Origin: Natronorubrum halalkaliphilum
Lineage (GTDB): Archaea > Halobacteriota > Halobacteria > Halobacteriales > Natrialbaceae
Direction of reading: 5' to 3'
DNA: 50,548 nucleotides
NCBI RefSeq assembly: GCF_009834785.1
Contig: NZ_WUYX01000013.1
Location: forward strand, 97,820 to 148,367
In this document: positions 35,239 to 44,522 of the stretch, in pieces
Layout of the letters: each line of letters opens with the position of its first letter
Numbering within the stretch: position 1 is the first letter of the stretch
Notes under the pieces: generated by a model
Seen by the model: the letters and a program-made list of their open reading frames with translations, nothing else
What the model was told of the DNA's origin: nothing
Database searches by the model: none
Made by a program: the position numbers and the translations under genes

Positions 35239-36540
35239 CTACCGAGACAGATCCTCGAGCACCGCCTGGGCCGCGTCTCGACCGCTTCGCATCGCACCCT
35301 GGATCGACGACCAGCGGGTGTAGTCGCCCGCCAGATAGACGCTCCCCGCCGGATCTCGAGCGTCGGGCAACCCCTCGTGAATCCCCGGTGGCTGATCGAA
35401 CTGGGCGAACGGAATTCGGTCGGTTCGAAGCGTCTCGAGTTCGTCGAAGCGCCCCTCGGGAAACCACGACTCGAGCGCGCGTCGCGTCCGGTCGGCCAGT
35501 TCCGCCTCGGTCGCCTCAGGTTCGCCCAGATAGGTCGCGCTGAGAAGCGTCGCATCGTCCGGAGCGTACTCGGGCGCGACCGCGCTGTGGGGCACGACGT
35601 GATTCGGTCCGTCGTCGCCGTCGCCGGCCGCGTTCAACAGGAGTCGCTTTCCGGTGTCGAGATCCCGCCGGCCGGGGAGCGCGTAGTACTGGGTGACGCA
35701 GGCTCGTGCATCGGTCGGGATCGACTCGAGGCCGGTCAGGCCGCGAGCACTCGGCGGGTCGGTCGCGACGACGACGGCGTCTCCTTCGTGGGTCGTGCCG
35801 TCGGCCGCCGTGACGGTCACCGACGCCCCCTCGCTCGAGATCGACTCGACCACCACGCCGGTCTCGATCTCCCCGCCGACCGCCCGCACGCGATCGGCCA
35901 GCTGTGCCGGGATCGCTCCCATCCCCGCGGCCGGGACCGCAGCCCCGCCCGCCGCGAGCATCGCGAACGTGTACTCAAACACGTGACTCGAGGTCGACAG
36001 CGACCGATCGAGGGTGATCCCGCCGTAGAACGGCGCGACGAAGCTGTCGATGAACCCGTCGGAAAACCCGCGGTCGCGAAGGAAGGTCTCGATCGACGTG
36101 TCCGTATCGGCCCCGATCCCGTCGAAAAACTGATCGGGGTCGGCCCCCCGCAACTCCCACCAGAGGCGAGCGACGCGGAGTCGGTCGCCCATCGTAATAT
36201 CAGGGTTCAATATCGTCGCGGGGAGTGAACTCGGTTGCTGGCGCGGATCGGCGAGCACAGAGCGGTGATTCGGCCTCGCGATCGTCGCCCCCGAAGTGAA
36301 CCGACGCAGATCGAGGGCCTCGAGGTCCAGTTCCCGCTTCACCGCGGGATAGGCGGGAAAGAGCACCTGGAAGCCGCGATCGAACCGATACCCGTCCCGC
36401 TCGATCGTCCGGACCCGTCCACCGACCGTCTCACGGCGCTCCAGGAGCGTTGCGTCGAGCCCGGCGCCGGCGAGGTGGCGCGTCGCGACGAGGCCGGCGA
36501 GTCCGCCGCCGACGACGAACACCCGTGGCGTCGTTTGCAT
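35239..36540 (-). CDS. FAD-dependent amine-oxidase-family oxidoreductase
   Basis: A 433-residue flavoprotein. The N-terminal dinucleotide motif is FVVGGGLAGLVATRHLAGAGLDATLLERRETVGGRVRT, and the C-terminal FAD motif is VYLAGDYTRWSSIQGAMRSGRDAAQAVLEDL. The family includes protoporphyrinogen oxidases, phytoene desaturases and carotenoid isomerases; the overall pattern (RGFQVLFPAYPAVKRELDL) is shared by haloarchaeal and bacterial homologues of unclear substrate. A carotenoid role would fit the organism, but no carotenoid gene adjoins it. The start is the ATG giving MQTTPRVFV. Confidence 0.87.
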   Translation of the reverse strand: MQTTPRVFVVGGGLAGLVATRHLAGAGLDATLLERRETVGGRVRTIERDGYRFDRGFQVLFPAYPAVKRELDLEALDLRRFTSGATIARPNHRSVLADPRQQPSSLPATILNPDITMGDRLRVARLWWELRGADPDQFFDGIGADTDTSIETFLRDRGFSDGFIDSFVAPFYGGITLDRSLSTSSHVFEYTFAMLAAGGAAVPAAGMGAIPAQLADRVRAVGGEIETGVVVESISSEGASVTVTAADGTTHEGDAVVVATDPPSARGLTGLESIPTDARACVTQYYALPGRRDLDTGKRLLLNAAGDGDDGPNHVVPHSAVAPEYAPDDATLLSATYLGEPEATEAELADRTRRALESWFPEGRFDELETLRTDRIPFAQFDQPPGIHEGLPDARDPAGSVYLAGDYTRWSSIQGAMRSGRDAAQAVLEDLSR

Positions 36541-36780
36541 ACGCCCCCATCGGTCCGAAGCCCGTAAAACCGTGGACCTACCCATGCAGATGCGGCCGAT
36601 AGCCGGGGTTGGGTAACGGGACAACCGAACCCAACCGCGTGCAGTGCCGAAACAAACGCAACCGTTCATCTAAGCGCGTCGCCGTTCGCCCGCAACGGCG
36701 GCTACAACCGGACGGAACCGAGGGCGTATGGCTCCAATATGCGGAAATCGCTGTGACTTCGCGCGGATGCGCTACGGATG

Positions 36781-36915
36781 CTACAGATCCGTGAGCACGC
36801 GCAGCGCGAGTCCCGTAAGGATCAGGAGGATTCCGGCGATCGTTGCGAACGGCGGAATCGGGACTGGGAGTAGGACGATACCGATGACGATAACGATCGT
36901 CGAAATGCGGACCAT
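36781..36915 (-). CDS. 44-residue small membrane protein
   Basis: A short frame MVRISTIVIVIGIVLLPVP...PPFATIAGILLILTGLALRV ending LTDL, with two hydrophobic segments separated by PVPIPPF. Codon third positions are G/C-rich and the residue pattern is that of a real small membrane protein, so I call it despite its size. It lies alone in the 491-bp region between the FAD enzyme and the lactonase-like gene, divergent from the latter. Function unknown; a transporter-associated or toxin-like role cannot be judged. Confidence 0.6.
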   Translation of the reverse strand: MVRISTIVIVIGIVLLPVPIPPFATIAGILLILTGLALRVLTDL

Positions 36916-37031
36916 ACCGTACGGGCAACGGACTGATAGGTATGGTTACGGCAGGCATACACAGCGAGGTGCCGTTCGGCCGACGACCCGCCGTGCCGAC
37001 ATTTATCACTCGCGACGCGGAGTACTCCCCT

Positions 37032-37823
37032 ATGGTTTCTGCGACCATTACGCCGATCGAGCGGGGCACGATCACCACCGACGCCAATAACATCATCGAG
37101 GGAACCACACTGGGAACGGCCCACGAACCGAATCCGGATACGATCATGGCCGAAGGCCCGGTCTACAACCTCGTGATCGACCACCCCGAGGCGACGATTC
37201 TCTGGGACACCGGCTCCCACCCCGAGGCCGATTCGGGCCACTGGCCCGCCGAACTCTACGCCGCTTTCGAACACACGGGAGTGAGACCGCTCGAGGACGA
37301 CCTCGCCGACGCCGGCTACGAACTGGACGACATCGACGCGGTGATCCAGACCCATCTCCACCTCGATCACGCCGGCGGCCTCTACGCCTTCGAGGGCACC
37401 GACACGCCGGTCTACGTCCACAAGCGCGAACTCGAGTACGCCTACTACAGCGCCAAGACGAGCGAGGGCGCCGACGCCTACATCCCCGGGGACTTCGACC
37501 GCGACCTACACTGGCGGCCGGTCCATCGGGATCGCGAACAGCACTTCGCGGACCTCGAGTTCGTCCGCCTGCCGGGCCACACGCCCGGCCTGCTCGGCGT
37601 GCAACTCGATCTCGACGACGCGGGGACCGTTATCCTCGCCGGCGACCAGGCCTACACGCGGGCGAACTATCACGACGGACAGCCGATGGGCGGCAGTCTG
37701 CTCTGGAGCAAACGCCACTGGCTCGAGAGTCTGCAACTGGTTCGAGACCTCGAGCGACGCCACGATGCAACCGTCGTCTGTGGCCACGACGGGGACGACC
37801 TCGAGACGCTACAAAAACTGTAA
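37032..37823 (+). CDS. N-acyl-homoserine-lactonase-like metallo-beta-lactamase-fold hydrolase
   Basis: A 263-residue enzyme of the AttM/AiiA-like branch of the metallo-beta-lactamase fold. The metal motif is THLHLDHAGG (His108, His110, Asp112, His113), followed by LPGHTPG, the Asp in ILAGDQAY and the final CGHD. Family members open lactone rings; in an archaeon the real substrate may be another lactone or ester. The start is the ATG giving MVSATITPIERG, about 25-30 bp after a TATA-like ATTTATC. It is not obviously linked to its neighbours. Confidence 0.88.
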   Translation: MVSATITPIERGTITTDANNIIEGTTLGTAHEPNPDTIMAEGPVYNLVIDHPEATILWDTGSHPEADSGHWPAELYAAFEHTGVRPLEDDLADAGYELDDIDAVIQTHLHLDHAGGLYAFEGTDTPVYVHKRELEYAYYSAKTSEGADAYIPGDFDRDLHWRPVHRDREQHFADLEFVRLPGHTPGLLGVQLDLDDAGTVILAGDQAYTRANYHDGQPMGGSLLWSKRHWLESLQLVRDLERRHDATVVCGHDGDDLETLQKL

Positions 37824-37915
37824 CCCGCGTGGGACCGACTGCGGCCGCGGTTGCGACCTCGACTCCGAGCGGCGGTGACCGGTACGGTTTTTGCGGTGCC
37901 GGAACCCGTACCGGT

Positions 37916-38374
37916 ATGGGATCGCCAACGGAATCCGCCGAAGCCGAGTTCCAACCGTTTTTCCAGAACCGCGTTCGATTCGCCGAAACAGACCAGCAGG
38001 GAATCGTCTTCTACGGCGAATATTTCACGTTTCAGGACGAGACCGTTTCCCAGTTCTTCCGAGAGATCGGCTACGGCTACGAGCGGATGGCGGCCGACGG
38101 CTGGCAGACCCACGTCGCCAACACGGAGTTGAACTACCGCGACGCGGCCGAGTTCGGCGACGTGCTCGTCAACGAACTGCGGGTCGTCGAGATGGGGTCC
38201 GCGAGTTTCACGTTCGAGTACCGCGTCAAACGGAACGCCGACGGCGGTCTCCTCGCCGACGGCATGGTCACCCACGTTGCCGTCGACCTCGAGACCGAGG
38301 AGACCAGGCCGGTTCCCGACGCGTTCCGCGAGGCCGTCGCAGCGTTTCAGGGTGGACTCGAGACCGACGGCTAA
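37916..38374 (+). CDS. Hotdog-fold acyl-CoA thioesterase
   Basis: A 152-residue 4HBT/YbgC-type thioesterase. The catalytic Asp region is RVRFAETDQQGIVFYGEYF (canonical FxDTDxxGxVYxxxY), followed by the long hotdog helix and LNYRDAAEFGDVLVNELRVVEMGSASFTFEY. It cleaves short or aromatic acyl-CoA in the cytoplasm. The ATG at 37916 starts right at the family's N-terminus; the 29 codons before it are non-coding in character. It lies 92 bp after the lactonase-like gene and may be independent. Confidence 0.9.
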   Translation: MGSPTESAEAEFQPFFQNRVRFAETDQQGIVFYGEYFTFQDETVSQFFREIGYGYERMAADGWQTHVANTELNYRDAAEFGDVLVNELRVVEMGSASFTFEYRVKRNADGGLLADGMVTHVAVDLETEETRPVPDAFREAVAAFQGGLETDG

Positions 38375-38465
38375 CGTCGGTTGGACTCGACGGCTCGAGT
38401 CGAGTCATCCGCCCTCTTGGTGCTCGATATTTGCCACTCTCCGAAAAACCCGTTCCGCGCCGTCG

Positions 38466-39185
38466 TCAGTGAACGCCGACGTACGCCTCGCGAACGTACT
38501 CGTTGTCGTGGAACTCCTCGTGGGTTCCCGCCAACTCGATCTCCCCGGTTTCGATCAGCGAGAGCCGGTCGGCGTGACGCAGCGCGAACGTCGAGTTCTG
38601 TTCGGCGAGCAAGATCGTCAGCCCCTCCTCCTCGTTCAGCGTCGTGAGTGCCTCGCCGATGTCCTCGATGATGACCGGCGCGAGTCCGAGCGTCGGCTCG
38701 TCGAGCATCAACACTTCGGGATCGCTCATCAGCGCCCGTCCGACGGCGAGCATCTGCTGTTCGCCGCCGCTCATGGTCTCGGCCTCCTGTTCGCGGCGTT
38801 CGTCGAGCCGCGGGAACAGGTCGTAGACCATGTCGAGATCGTCCTGAACCGCATCGCGGTCGTCACGGAACTGCGCCCCCATCAGGAGGTTCTCGTGGAC
38901 CGAAAAGAACGGGAACAGGTCCCGATTTTCGGTGCAGTAGATCAGCCCGCTCTCGACGATTTCCCGTCCGCTTACGGTCGAGAGATCCGTGCCGTCGTAC
39001 CGGATCGTCCCCTCATAGTCGATGAAGCCGGCGACGGCGTTCAGCATCGTCGTCTTGCCGGCCCCGTTCGGTCCGATCACGCCGTATATCTCTCCCTGCT
39101 CGATCGACAGCGAGACGCCCTGTAGGGCGTGTGACTTGCCGTAGTAGACGTTGAGGTCCTGAATGTCGAGGATCGTGTCCGTCAT
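38466..39185 (-). CDS. livF: Branched-chain amino acid ABC transporter ATPase LivF
   Basis: A 239-residue ATPase of a high-affinity branched-chain amino acid-type importer. Walker A is GPNGAGKTT, the signature is MSGGEQQMLAVGRAL, Walker B is VLMLDEPTLGLAP and the H-loop is LLAEQNS, where Gln replaces the switch His pattern usual for LivF. It overlaps the livG stop codon by one base and is the last gene of the five-gene operon. Confidence 0.93.
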   Translation of the reverse strand: MTDTILDIQDLNVYYGKSHALQGVSLSIEQGEIYGVIGPNGAGKTTMLNAVAGFIDYEGTIRYDGTDLSTVSGREIVESGLIYCTENRDLFPFFSVHENLLMGAQFRDDRDAVQDDLDMVYDLFPRLDERREQEAETMSGGEQQMLAVGRALMSDPEVLMLDEPTLGLAPVIIEDIGEALTTLNEEEGLTILLAEQNSTFALRHADRLSLIETGEIELAGTHEEFHDNEYVREAYVGVH

Positions 39186-39913
39186 TATAGTCCCTCCCCT
39201 GCGAGGTACGCTTCCTGGACGCGTTGGTTCTCGGCGATCTCCTCGGGGGAGCCCGCCGCGAGCATTTCACCGTTGTTGAGGACGACGACGCGATCGACGA
39301 GGTTCATCAACCCGCCCATGTTATGATCGACGACGACGATCGTCATCCCCTCCTCGCGGAAGCGCTCGATCTGACCCGCGAGCTCGTTGATCTCGGCCTG
39401 ATTCATCCCCGCGAACGGCTCGTCGAGCAACAGCATCTCCGGCTCCGTCGCCAGCGCCTTGGCGATCTCGAGCCGCCGGACGTCCGCGTGGGGCAACTCG
39501 TCGGGCATCTCCTGGAGTTTGTCCTCGATGTCGATCCGCGCGGCGTACTCGTAGATCTCTTCGTCGCTCGCGCCGCCCCGGAGCGAGCGGATACTGTTCG
39601 GCAGCGTGAACAGCTTGATGTTCCCTGCGACGGGGTAGAGATCGATCGGGTTCGACTCCTGTGAGACCCGTGAGAGTCCCTTGTTGACGATCTCGTGCGT
39701 TTTGTCGTCGGTGATCGCGTCGCCGTTGAACTGGATCGTCCCCTCGGTGACGTCGTAGATGCTCATGATGCAGTTGAACACCGTCGACTTGCCCGAGCCG
39801 TTCGGCCCGATCAGTCCGACGATCTCGCCCTGTTCGACGTCGAGCGAGAAGTCGTCGACGGCGACGAGTCCGCCGAACCGTTTCGTCAGGCCGTCGACCT
39901 CGAGTACGCTCAT
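39185..39913 (-). CDS. livG: Branched-chain amino acid ABC transporter ATPase LivG
   Basis: A 242-residue ATPase, partner of LivF. Walker A is GPNGSGKST (residues 36-44), Q-loop SRVSQES, Walker B LLLDEPFAGMN and H-loop VVVDHNM. The signature that should resemble LAYGDQRRLE reads LPHADVRRLE (140-149), without the conserved glycine; see findings. It overlaps livM by the ATGA arrangement (39910-39913) and livF by one base, so translation is coupled. Confidence 0.92.
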   Translation of the reverse strand: MSVLEVDGLTKRFGGLVAVDDFSLDVEQGEIVGLIGPNGSGKSTVFNCIMSIYDVTEGTIQFNGDAITDDKTHEIVNKGLSRVSQESNPIDLYPVAGNIKLFTLPNSIRSLRGGASDEEIYEYAARIDIEDKLQEMPDELPHADVRRLEIAKALATEPEMLLLDEPFAGMNQAEINELAGQIERFREEGMTIVVVDHNMGGLMNLVDRVVVLNNGEMLAAGSPEEIAENQRVQEAYLAGEGL

Positions 39914-41055
39914 TCGTTCTCACCTCGAACGGCGCCGAGACGGTGCCAGATCATCCTGAACAGGCCGTCGCGTGCGAACACGAGCACGAGCAAGACGAGC
40001 CCCCACAGGAAGAGATACCGGACTGGCGTCGAGAACCCGTGAAGTACCTCGTGGTTGAGGAACTCGAAGAGGAATGCGCCGCCGAGCGGGCCGAGGATCG
40101 AGCTCATCCCGCCGATGACGGCCATCGCGATCATCTCGATGCTGTTGTCCACGATGACGAAGGTGTGGGGGTCGACGTTGCCGGTAAACCCGACGAGCAA
40201 CACCCCGCCGATCCCCATCGGGATCGAACTGAGCGCGAACGACCAGATCTTGAACTTCGTGGGATTGATGCCGGCGGCCGAAACCGCCGATTCGTTCTCC
40301 CGGATCGCGACGAGGATCATCCCGAGGTTCGACCGCGCCATGAACGTCAGCGCCAGCGCGATGAGCAACATCGGGACGAGCATGTAGTAGTATCGCATCG
40401 TCGGATCCCAGGTGAACACGTCCGGACTGCTGAACCCGGGAATGCCGCCGAGCGAGGTGAACGCGGTCGTCAGCCTGTAGAACAGGAGCACGGCGACGAA
40501 CGTGATCAGCGAGAAGTACGGCCCCTCGAGTCGGAGCGAGGGCAGCGCGATCAACAGTCCGAGCACGAGGGCGGCCAGGACCGAAATCGGTGCGGTGATC
40601 CACAGCGACAGCTCCGGGTTGACGTGGACGAGCAGCAGCGCCGTCGTGTAGCCGGCGGCCGCCGAGAGAACCGAGTGACCGAAACTGATGTAGCCGGTGT
40701 AGCCGCTCTGGATGTCCCAGCTCATGGCGAAGATGGCCCAGATGCTGGCGAGGGCCAGCGTTCGCAAGAGGCTGCCGCTGACGAGCGGCGCCCAGAGCCC
40801 CGCGGTGAGCAAGGCGATAAGCGCGCCGAAGATGAGCGCGAACTGTAGTCCGGTCATCTCTCCGAAGTACGTCCCCAGCCGCCGATTGTAGCCGTCTGCA
40901 ACTGGCTGGAGCGCTCGGTCGACCGGTGCGAGGAGTCGATCGAGTGTCTGCCCGATCGGCAACAGGACGTTCCGTCGGACCGAACCGGCCACGTCCTCGA
41001 TACGACCGGGAACGGTACTGAGTATCGTTCCGAGTAGTAGAATCGTACTAATCAT
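39910..41055 (-). CDS. livM: Branched-chain amino acid ABC transporter permease LivM
   Basis: A 381-residue permease with about ten helices. The core begins about residue 70 (LQFALIFGALIALLTAGLW), with the family segments YISFGHSVLSAAAGYTTAL, GLLIALPSLRLEGPYFSLITF and the EAA-like RENESAVSAAGINPTKFKIWSFALSSI. The first 65 residues form an extra N-terminal part with one hydrophobic segment (MISTILLLGTILSTVPG) and a charged linker. It overlaps livH by 8 bases (41048-41055). Confidence 0.92.
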   Translation of the reverse strand: MISTILLLGTILSTVPGRIEDVAGSVRRNVLLPIGQTLDRLLAPVDRALQPVADGYNRRLGTYFGEMTGLQFALIFGALIALLTAGLWAPLVSGSLLRTLALASIWAIFAMSWDIQSGYTGYISFGHSVLSAAAGYTTALLLVHVNPELSLWITAPISVLAALVLGLLIALPSLRLEGPYFSLITFVAVLLFYRLTTAFTSLGGIPGFSSPDVFTWDPTMRYYYMLVPMLLIALALTFMARSNLGMILVAIRENESAVSAAGINPTKFKIWSFALSSIPMGIGGVLLVGFTGNVDPHTFVIVDNSIEMIAMAVIGGMSSILGPLGGAFLFEFLNHEVLHGFSTPVRYLFLWGLVLLVLVFARDGLFRMIWHRLGAVRGENE

Positions 41056-41941
41056 GGACGAACTCCCTCCCGTAGAGGCCCTGGGGCAGGTACAACAGGA
41101 ATATCGCGAGGACGACCAGCGACAGAATTCCTCTGAATCCCTGTCCCACGAAGGTAACCGTGAACTGTTCGAGGAATCCGATGAAATACGCCGCAACAAC
41201 GGACCCCTTGATCGATCCGATACCGCCGATGACGACGATAATGAACGCCAGCGCGAGCGGGTTGAGCCACATGAGCGGCGTCGCACTGCCCGTCGATCCC
41301 AGGAAGATGCCGGCGATTCCCGCCAGCGCTCCGGCGATGAGCCACGTCTTTGCCCGGACCGAGTGCAGATCGACGCCGGTCAGTTGGGCGCCGCGTTCGC
41401 TCATCGAAGCCGCGAGAATCGACCGTCCATCGTCGGTCTTGGTAATGTAGAACCAGAGGAGCCCGATCGCGATCCACGAGACGACGAACCCGGCGAACTG
41501 AACGTACCGCGGCCTGGCATTGATCCCGAAGGGCTCGAGGTTCAGGGCACCCGATATCAGGGTCATCCCCATCGGGGTGTCTCCGAACAGATAGATGACG
41601 AGTTCGGTCGAGGCGACTGCGACGACGACCGTCGCGAGGAACGTGATGACGACGTTGTCTTCGACCCAGCGCACGAGCACCTGATACAGACCCCACGACA
41701 GGACGGCGACGGCGACGACCGTGACCGGGAACGCGATAGCCGGATGCAGCGCAATCCAGGAGACGGTCGTCTCCCTGACGAGGATTCCGAAGATGTACGC
41801 GCCAGCCATGATCAGGGCACCGTGGGCGAGGTTCAGAATGCCGCCGACGCCGAAGATCATCGTGAAACCGATGGCGATCAGCGCGTAAATCGCACTGATC
41901 ATCGCGCCCTGTAGCACTAATGTGCCGATATCTCCGAGCAT
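41048..41941 (-). CDS. livH: Branched-chain amino acid ABC transporter permease LivH
   Basis: A 297-residue permease with about eight helices. It has the LivH N-terminus (LQGAMISAIYALIAIGFTMIFGVGGILNLAHGALIMAGAY), the cytoplasmic coupling loop SERGAQLTGVDLHSVRAKTWLIAGALAGIAG and the end GGIGSIKGSVVAAYFIGFLEQ. It starts 3 bp after the livK stop. With LivM it forms the membrane channel. Confidence 0.93.
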   Translation of the reverse strand: MLGDIGTLVLQGAMISAIYALIAIGFTMIFGVGGILNLAHGALIMAGAYIFGILVRETTVSWIALHPAIAFPVTVVAVAVLSWGLYQVLVRWVEDNVVITFLATVVVAVASTELVIYLFGDTPMGMTLISGALNLEPFGINARPRYVQFAGFVVSWIAIGLLWFYITKTDDGRSILAASMSERGAQLTGVDLHSVRAKTWLIAGALAGIAGIFLGSTGSATPLMWLNPLALAFIIVVIGGIGSIKGSVVAAYFIGFLEQFTVTFVGQGFRGILSLVVLAIFLLYLPQGLYGREFVHD

Positions 41942-41944
41942 TGC

Positions 41945-43279
41945 TTACTGCATCCAGTGGGGCATCTGGTGTTCGGCGGTCTGATGCTGTTCGGGGTAGA
42001 CACACTCGATGTCTCCCTCCGGCGTCCACTGGGTCATCGGGAAGTTCGTGATCGTTCCGTCGTCTCCGCGCTCCTCCTCGACGTCGTGTGGGTAGTCGGA
42101 GTCTTCGCCGTAGAAACTGATCTGCCCGGCGACGCCGGTGAAGTCGATCTCGAGCATCTCGTCGACGAACTCGTCGAGATTGTCTCGCGTGTTCGTCGTT
42201 CCTATCGCGTCGACGACTTCTCCGAAGATGGAGATGCCGTCGTAGGTGTTGAAACCCATGTACATCGGCGCTTGCGTCGGTGGCTCGTCCTCGCCTTCAT
42301 AGCGCTCGGCGTAGTCCTGGACGAACGGTTGCGTTCGATCCGTGATCGGCGAGACGCCGGCGGCACCGGACTGTGAGGTCGTCTCGTAGCTCGCGGCACC
42401 TTCCGTGGCGGCGTGGTACACCGGCAACATTCCGGCGACGTGGATGCCTTCGATCCCGAATTCGTACTCGGCTTCGTGCCAGATTCCCAGCATCTCCCCG
42501 GCGTTGATGTGAGCGAAGAACCGGAGGATGTAGTCCGCACCCGATTCGTTGACGTCGCTCAGCACCGGAGCGAGGTCGTCGATTTCGATCGACAGGGCGT
42601 CTTCGAGCACGATATCGATGTCCCGCTCGGCGAGCAGATCCGGTACGTGTTCGCCGAACGGCTCCGTCCACGCGGCGTTGTCGCGGAGGAAGGCGACTTC
42701 GTCCCAGCCGTGTAACTCCGAGAGGTACTCGCAGTAGTCCGCGATCGACTCCGACTGGAAGTCCGAATTGATCGGACCGATGCGAAACACGTTCTTGAAC
42801 TCCTCGTAGTCGTCGCCGACGAAGTCCGTGATCAGCCCGGGGTCGGCCGAGCCGGTGATCATGAACGGGACATCGAACTCCGCGGTAAGATCCAGAATCG
42901 ACTGCGTCGTTTCGGAGTTGAACGTCCCGACGAGCAGGTCGACGTTTTCCTGCTGGATGAGTTCCTCTGTCACGTCCTGTGCTTCGGACGGTTCGGTTCG
43001 CGTATCTCTCGTGAGGAGTTCGGCTTCCTCGCCGTCGAACCCGCCGTTCTCGTTGATCTCGTCGACGGCCATCTGTGCCGTTCGATCGGAACCGACCCCG
43101 AGCGGGTTGTCCATCGGTGCGAGATGACCGATCGTGAGCGCTTCGTCCTCACCCCCAAGACAACCGGCGAAGGTAGTCGCGACAGCCCCTGCACCTGCGG
43201 CCCCCAGAAACGTTCGCCGTCCGACGGCTCCGTTTCCATCTTTTCCCGGATCCCGGTTATTGTTATCTTCGTTAGCCAT
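41945..43279 (-). CDS. livK: Branched-chain amino acid ABC transporter substrate-binding lipoprotein
   Basis: A 444-residue periplasmic-binding-protein-type lipoprotein. The N-terminus has a twin-arginine signal (GRRTFLGAAGAGAV, Arg21-Arg22) and a lipobox FAGC with Cys40, so it is exported folded by Tat and lipid-anchored, the usual haloarchaeal route. The mature part (LTIGHLAPMDNPLGVGSDRTAQMAVDEINENGG) is the Leu/Ile/Val-binding fold type I; real substrates of this group also include amides and urea. It is the first gene of livKHMGF. The TATA-like ATATTTATT on the minus strand (43330-43338) lies about 50 bp before the ATG. Confidence 0.92.
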   Translation of the reverse strand: MANEDNNNRDPGKDGNGAVGRRTFLGAAGAGAVATTFAGCLGGEDEALTIGHLAPMDNPLGVGSDRTAQMAVDEINENGGFDGEEAELLTRDTRTEPSEAQDVTEELIQQENVDLLVGTFNSETTQSILDLTAEFDVPFMITGSADPGLITDFVGDDYEEFKNVFRIGPINSDFQSESIADYCEYLSELHGWDEVAFLRDNAAWTEPFGEHVPDLLAERDIDIVLEDALSIEIDDLAPVLSDVNESGADYILRFFAHINAGEMLGIWHEAEYEFGIEGIHVAGMLPVYHAATEGAASYETTSQSGAAGVSPITDRTQPFVQDYAERYEGEDEPPTQAPMYMGFNTYDGISIFGEVVDAIGTTNTRDNLDEFVDEMLEIDFTGVAGQISFYGEDSDYPHDVEEERGDDGTITNFPMTQWTPEGDIECVYPEQHQTAEHQMPHWMQ

Positions 43280-43329
43280 TGTGAGTCACTGAGTTACCGA
43301 TTCTCACACACCAGTTTCTATTCCCCGTT

Positions 43330-43338
43330 AATAAATAT
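43330..43338 (-). promoter_or_regulatory. TATA box of the liv operon
   Basis: The minus strand reads CATATTTATTAAC here, a good archaeal TATA element for the liv operon. Its distance to the livK ATG allows a 5' leader of about 25 bases. Confidence 0.5.
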
Positions 43339-43396
43339 GCGGGTTGTTGGCACGAACCGATGGAGGAGTATGAACGTATTAAAGGATCTGTGTAGG

Positions 43397-44419
43397 CTAC
43401 GTGGTATCGGGGATCACGGTTTCCGGATCGACCGCTCGATCGACCAGTCGATACTCGCCGCCCTCGAGGGCGACCACTCCTTCGTGACGAAGGTGATCGA
43501 GATGCGCGAACGCTTCGCCGGGGCCGTGGACGATGTGAATCCCCTCGAGGTCGCCGAAGAGTCGAGCACTCACCGTCCAGGGATCCGCCGGACCGTGATC
43601 GCGGAGCAGATCGAGAATCGTCTCAGTTCGTTCGCGATGGTGCTCGATAATCGTCGTGATCCGCTCGGTCGGTTCGTCGATCGGATCCCGGTGGCCGGGC
43701 CAGACGCGCTCGTAGGAGCGATTCGCGAGACGCGCCAGCGACTCTAGATACCGCTCGAGCGGGCGCTCGACGCGAAGATCGGCCCCGCCGACGTTCGGCG
43801 TGTACACGGGCAACACGGCGTCGCCGACGAACGCCTCCCTCCCGGTTTCGGCGGCCGCGCTATCCCCGGGGGGTGTCTCCGGCCCACCGATGGGCTCGAA
43901 ACAGCAGAGTCCGGCCGAATGACCGGGTGCGTGGACGGTTTCGAGGGTTCGACCACCGACCTCGAGAACCGTTCCGTCCTCGATCGGCGTCACGTCGGCG
44001 GGGGCTCCTTCGATGTGAGAGAACTGTTCGTGCAACGCCTGGACTTCCTCGCGCGAGGCTTCGGGAACGCCCCACTCCTCGAGGACGTCGCGGCGGCGGT
44101 CCTCGACGGCGGCCACCGCGTCGGGATCCTGTTCGACCAGCGGCGCATCGGCTTCGTGGACGTAGACCGTCGCGCCGCTTTCGGCCTGAATGTCCCCCGC
44201 TAACCCGGCGTGATCGACGTGAAAGTGCGTGAGCATGATATCGTCGATATCGGTGAATTCGTACCCCCGCGTTGCCAGTCCGTCGCGGAGGTCGCCTCGG
44301 ACGGAGTCCGTGGCGATACCGGTGTCGACAAGCGCGAGCGCGTCGCTCTCGTCGTCGGCGAGGACGTACGCGTTATTTCGTCCTTCGAACTCGTCGTTTC
44401 CCAGCGAAATGCGATCCAT
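43397..44419 (-). CDS. Metallo-beta-lactamase-fold hydrolase with winged-helix end
   Basis: A 340-residue hydrolase. The metal motif is THFHVDHAGL (His65, His67, Asp69, His70), with APGHSAG, FVGDAVLP and VWPGHRDP as further ligands. The last 90 residues form a winged helix (TETILDLLRDHGPADPWTVSARLFGDLEGIHIVHGPGEAFAHLDHL). An insertion around residues 85-130 (DRRRDVLEEWGVPEASREEVQALHEQF) resembles the lid of acyl-thioester or lactone hydrolases in this group. The start is the ATG at 44419; a GTG five codons upstream is the alternative. It lies downstream of gatB with 103 bp between. Confidence 0.88.
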   Translation of the reverse strand: MDRISLGNDEFEGRNNAYVLADDESDALALVDTGIATDSVRGDLRDGLATRGYEFTDIDDIMLTHFHVDHAGLAGDIQAESGATVYVHEADAPLVEQDPDAVAAVEDRRRDVLEEWGVPEASREEVQALHEQFSHIEGAPADVTPIEDGTVLEVGGRTLETVHAPGHSAGLCCFEPIGGPETPPGDSAAAETGREAFVGDAVLPVYTPNVGGADLRVERPLERYLESLARLANRSYERVWPGHRDPIDEPTERITTIIEHHRERTETILDLLRDHGPADPWTVSARLFGDLEGIHIVHGPGEAFAHLDHLRHEGVVALEGGEYRLVDRAVDPETVIPDTT

Positions 44420-44522
44420 GCCGACTACCGACACGAGTTCCGCTAATAATTCGCATGGTCGCGGAACGTCGCTGTCAACTTCCCAACTAGATTGGTCGCC
44501 GAAAATCGATCCGAGTCGTCGA

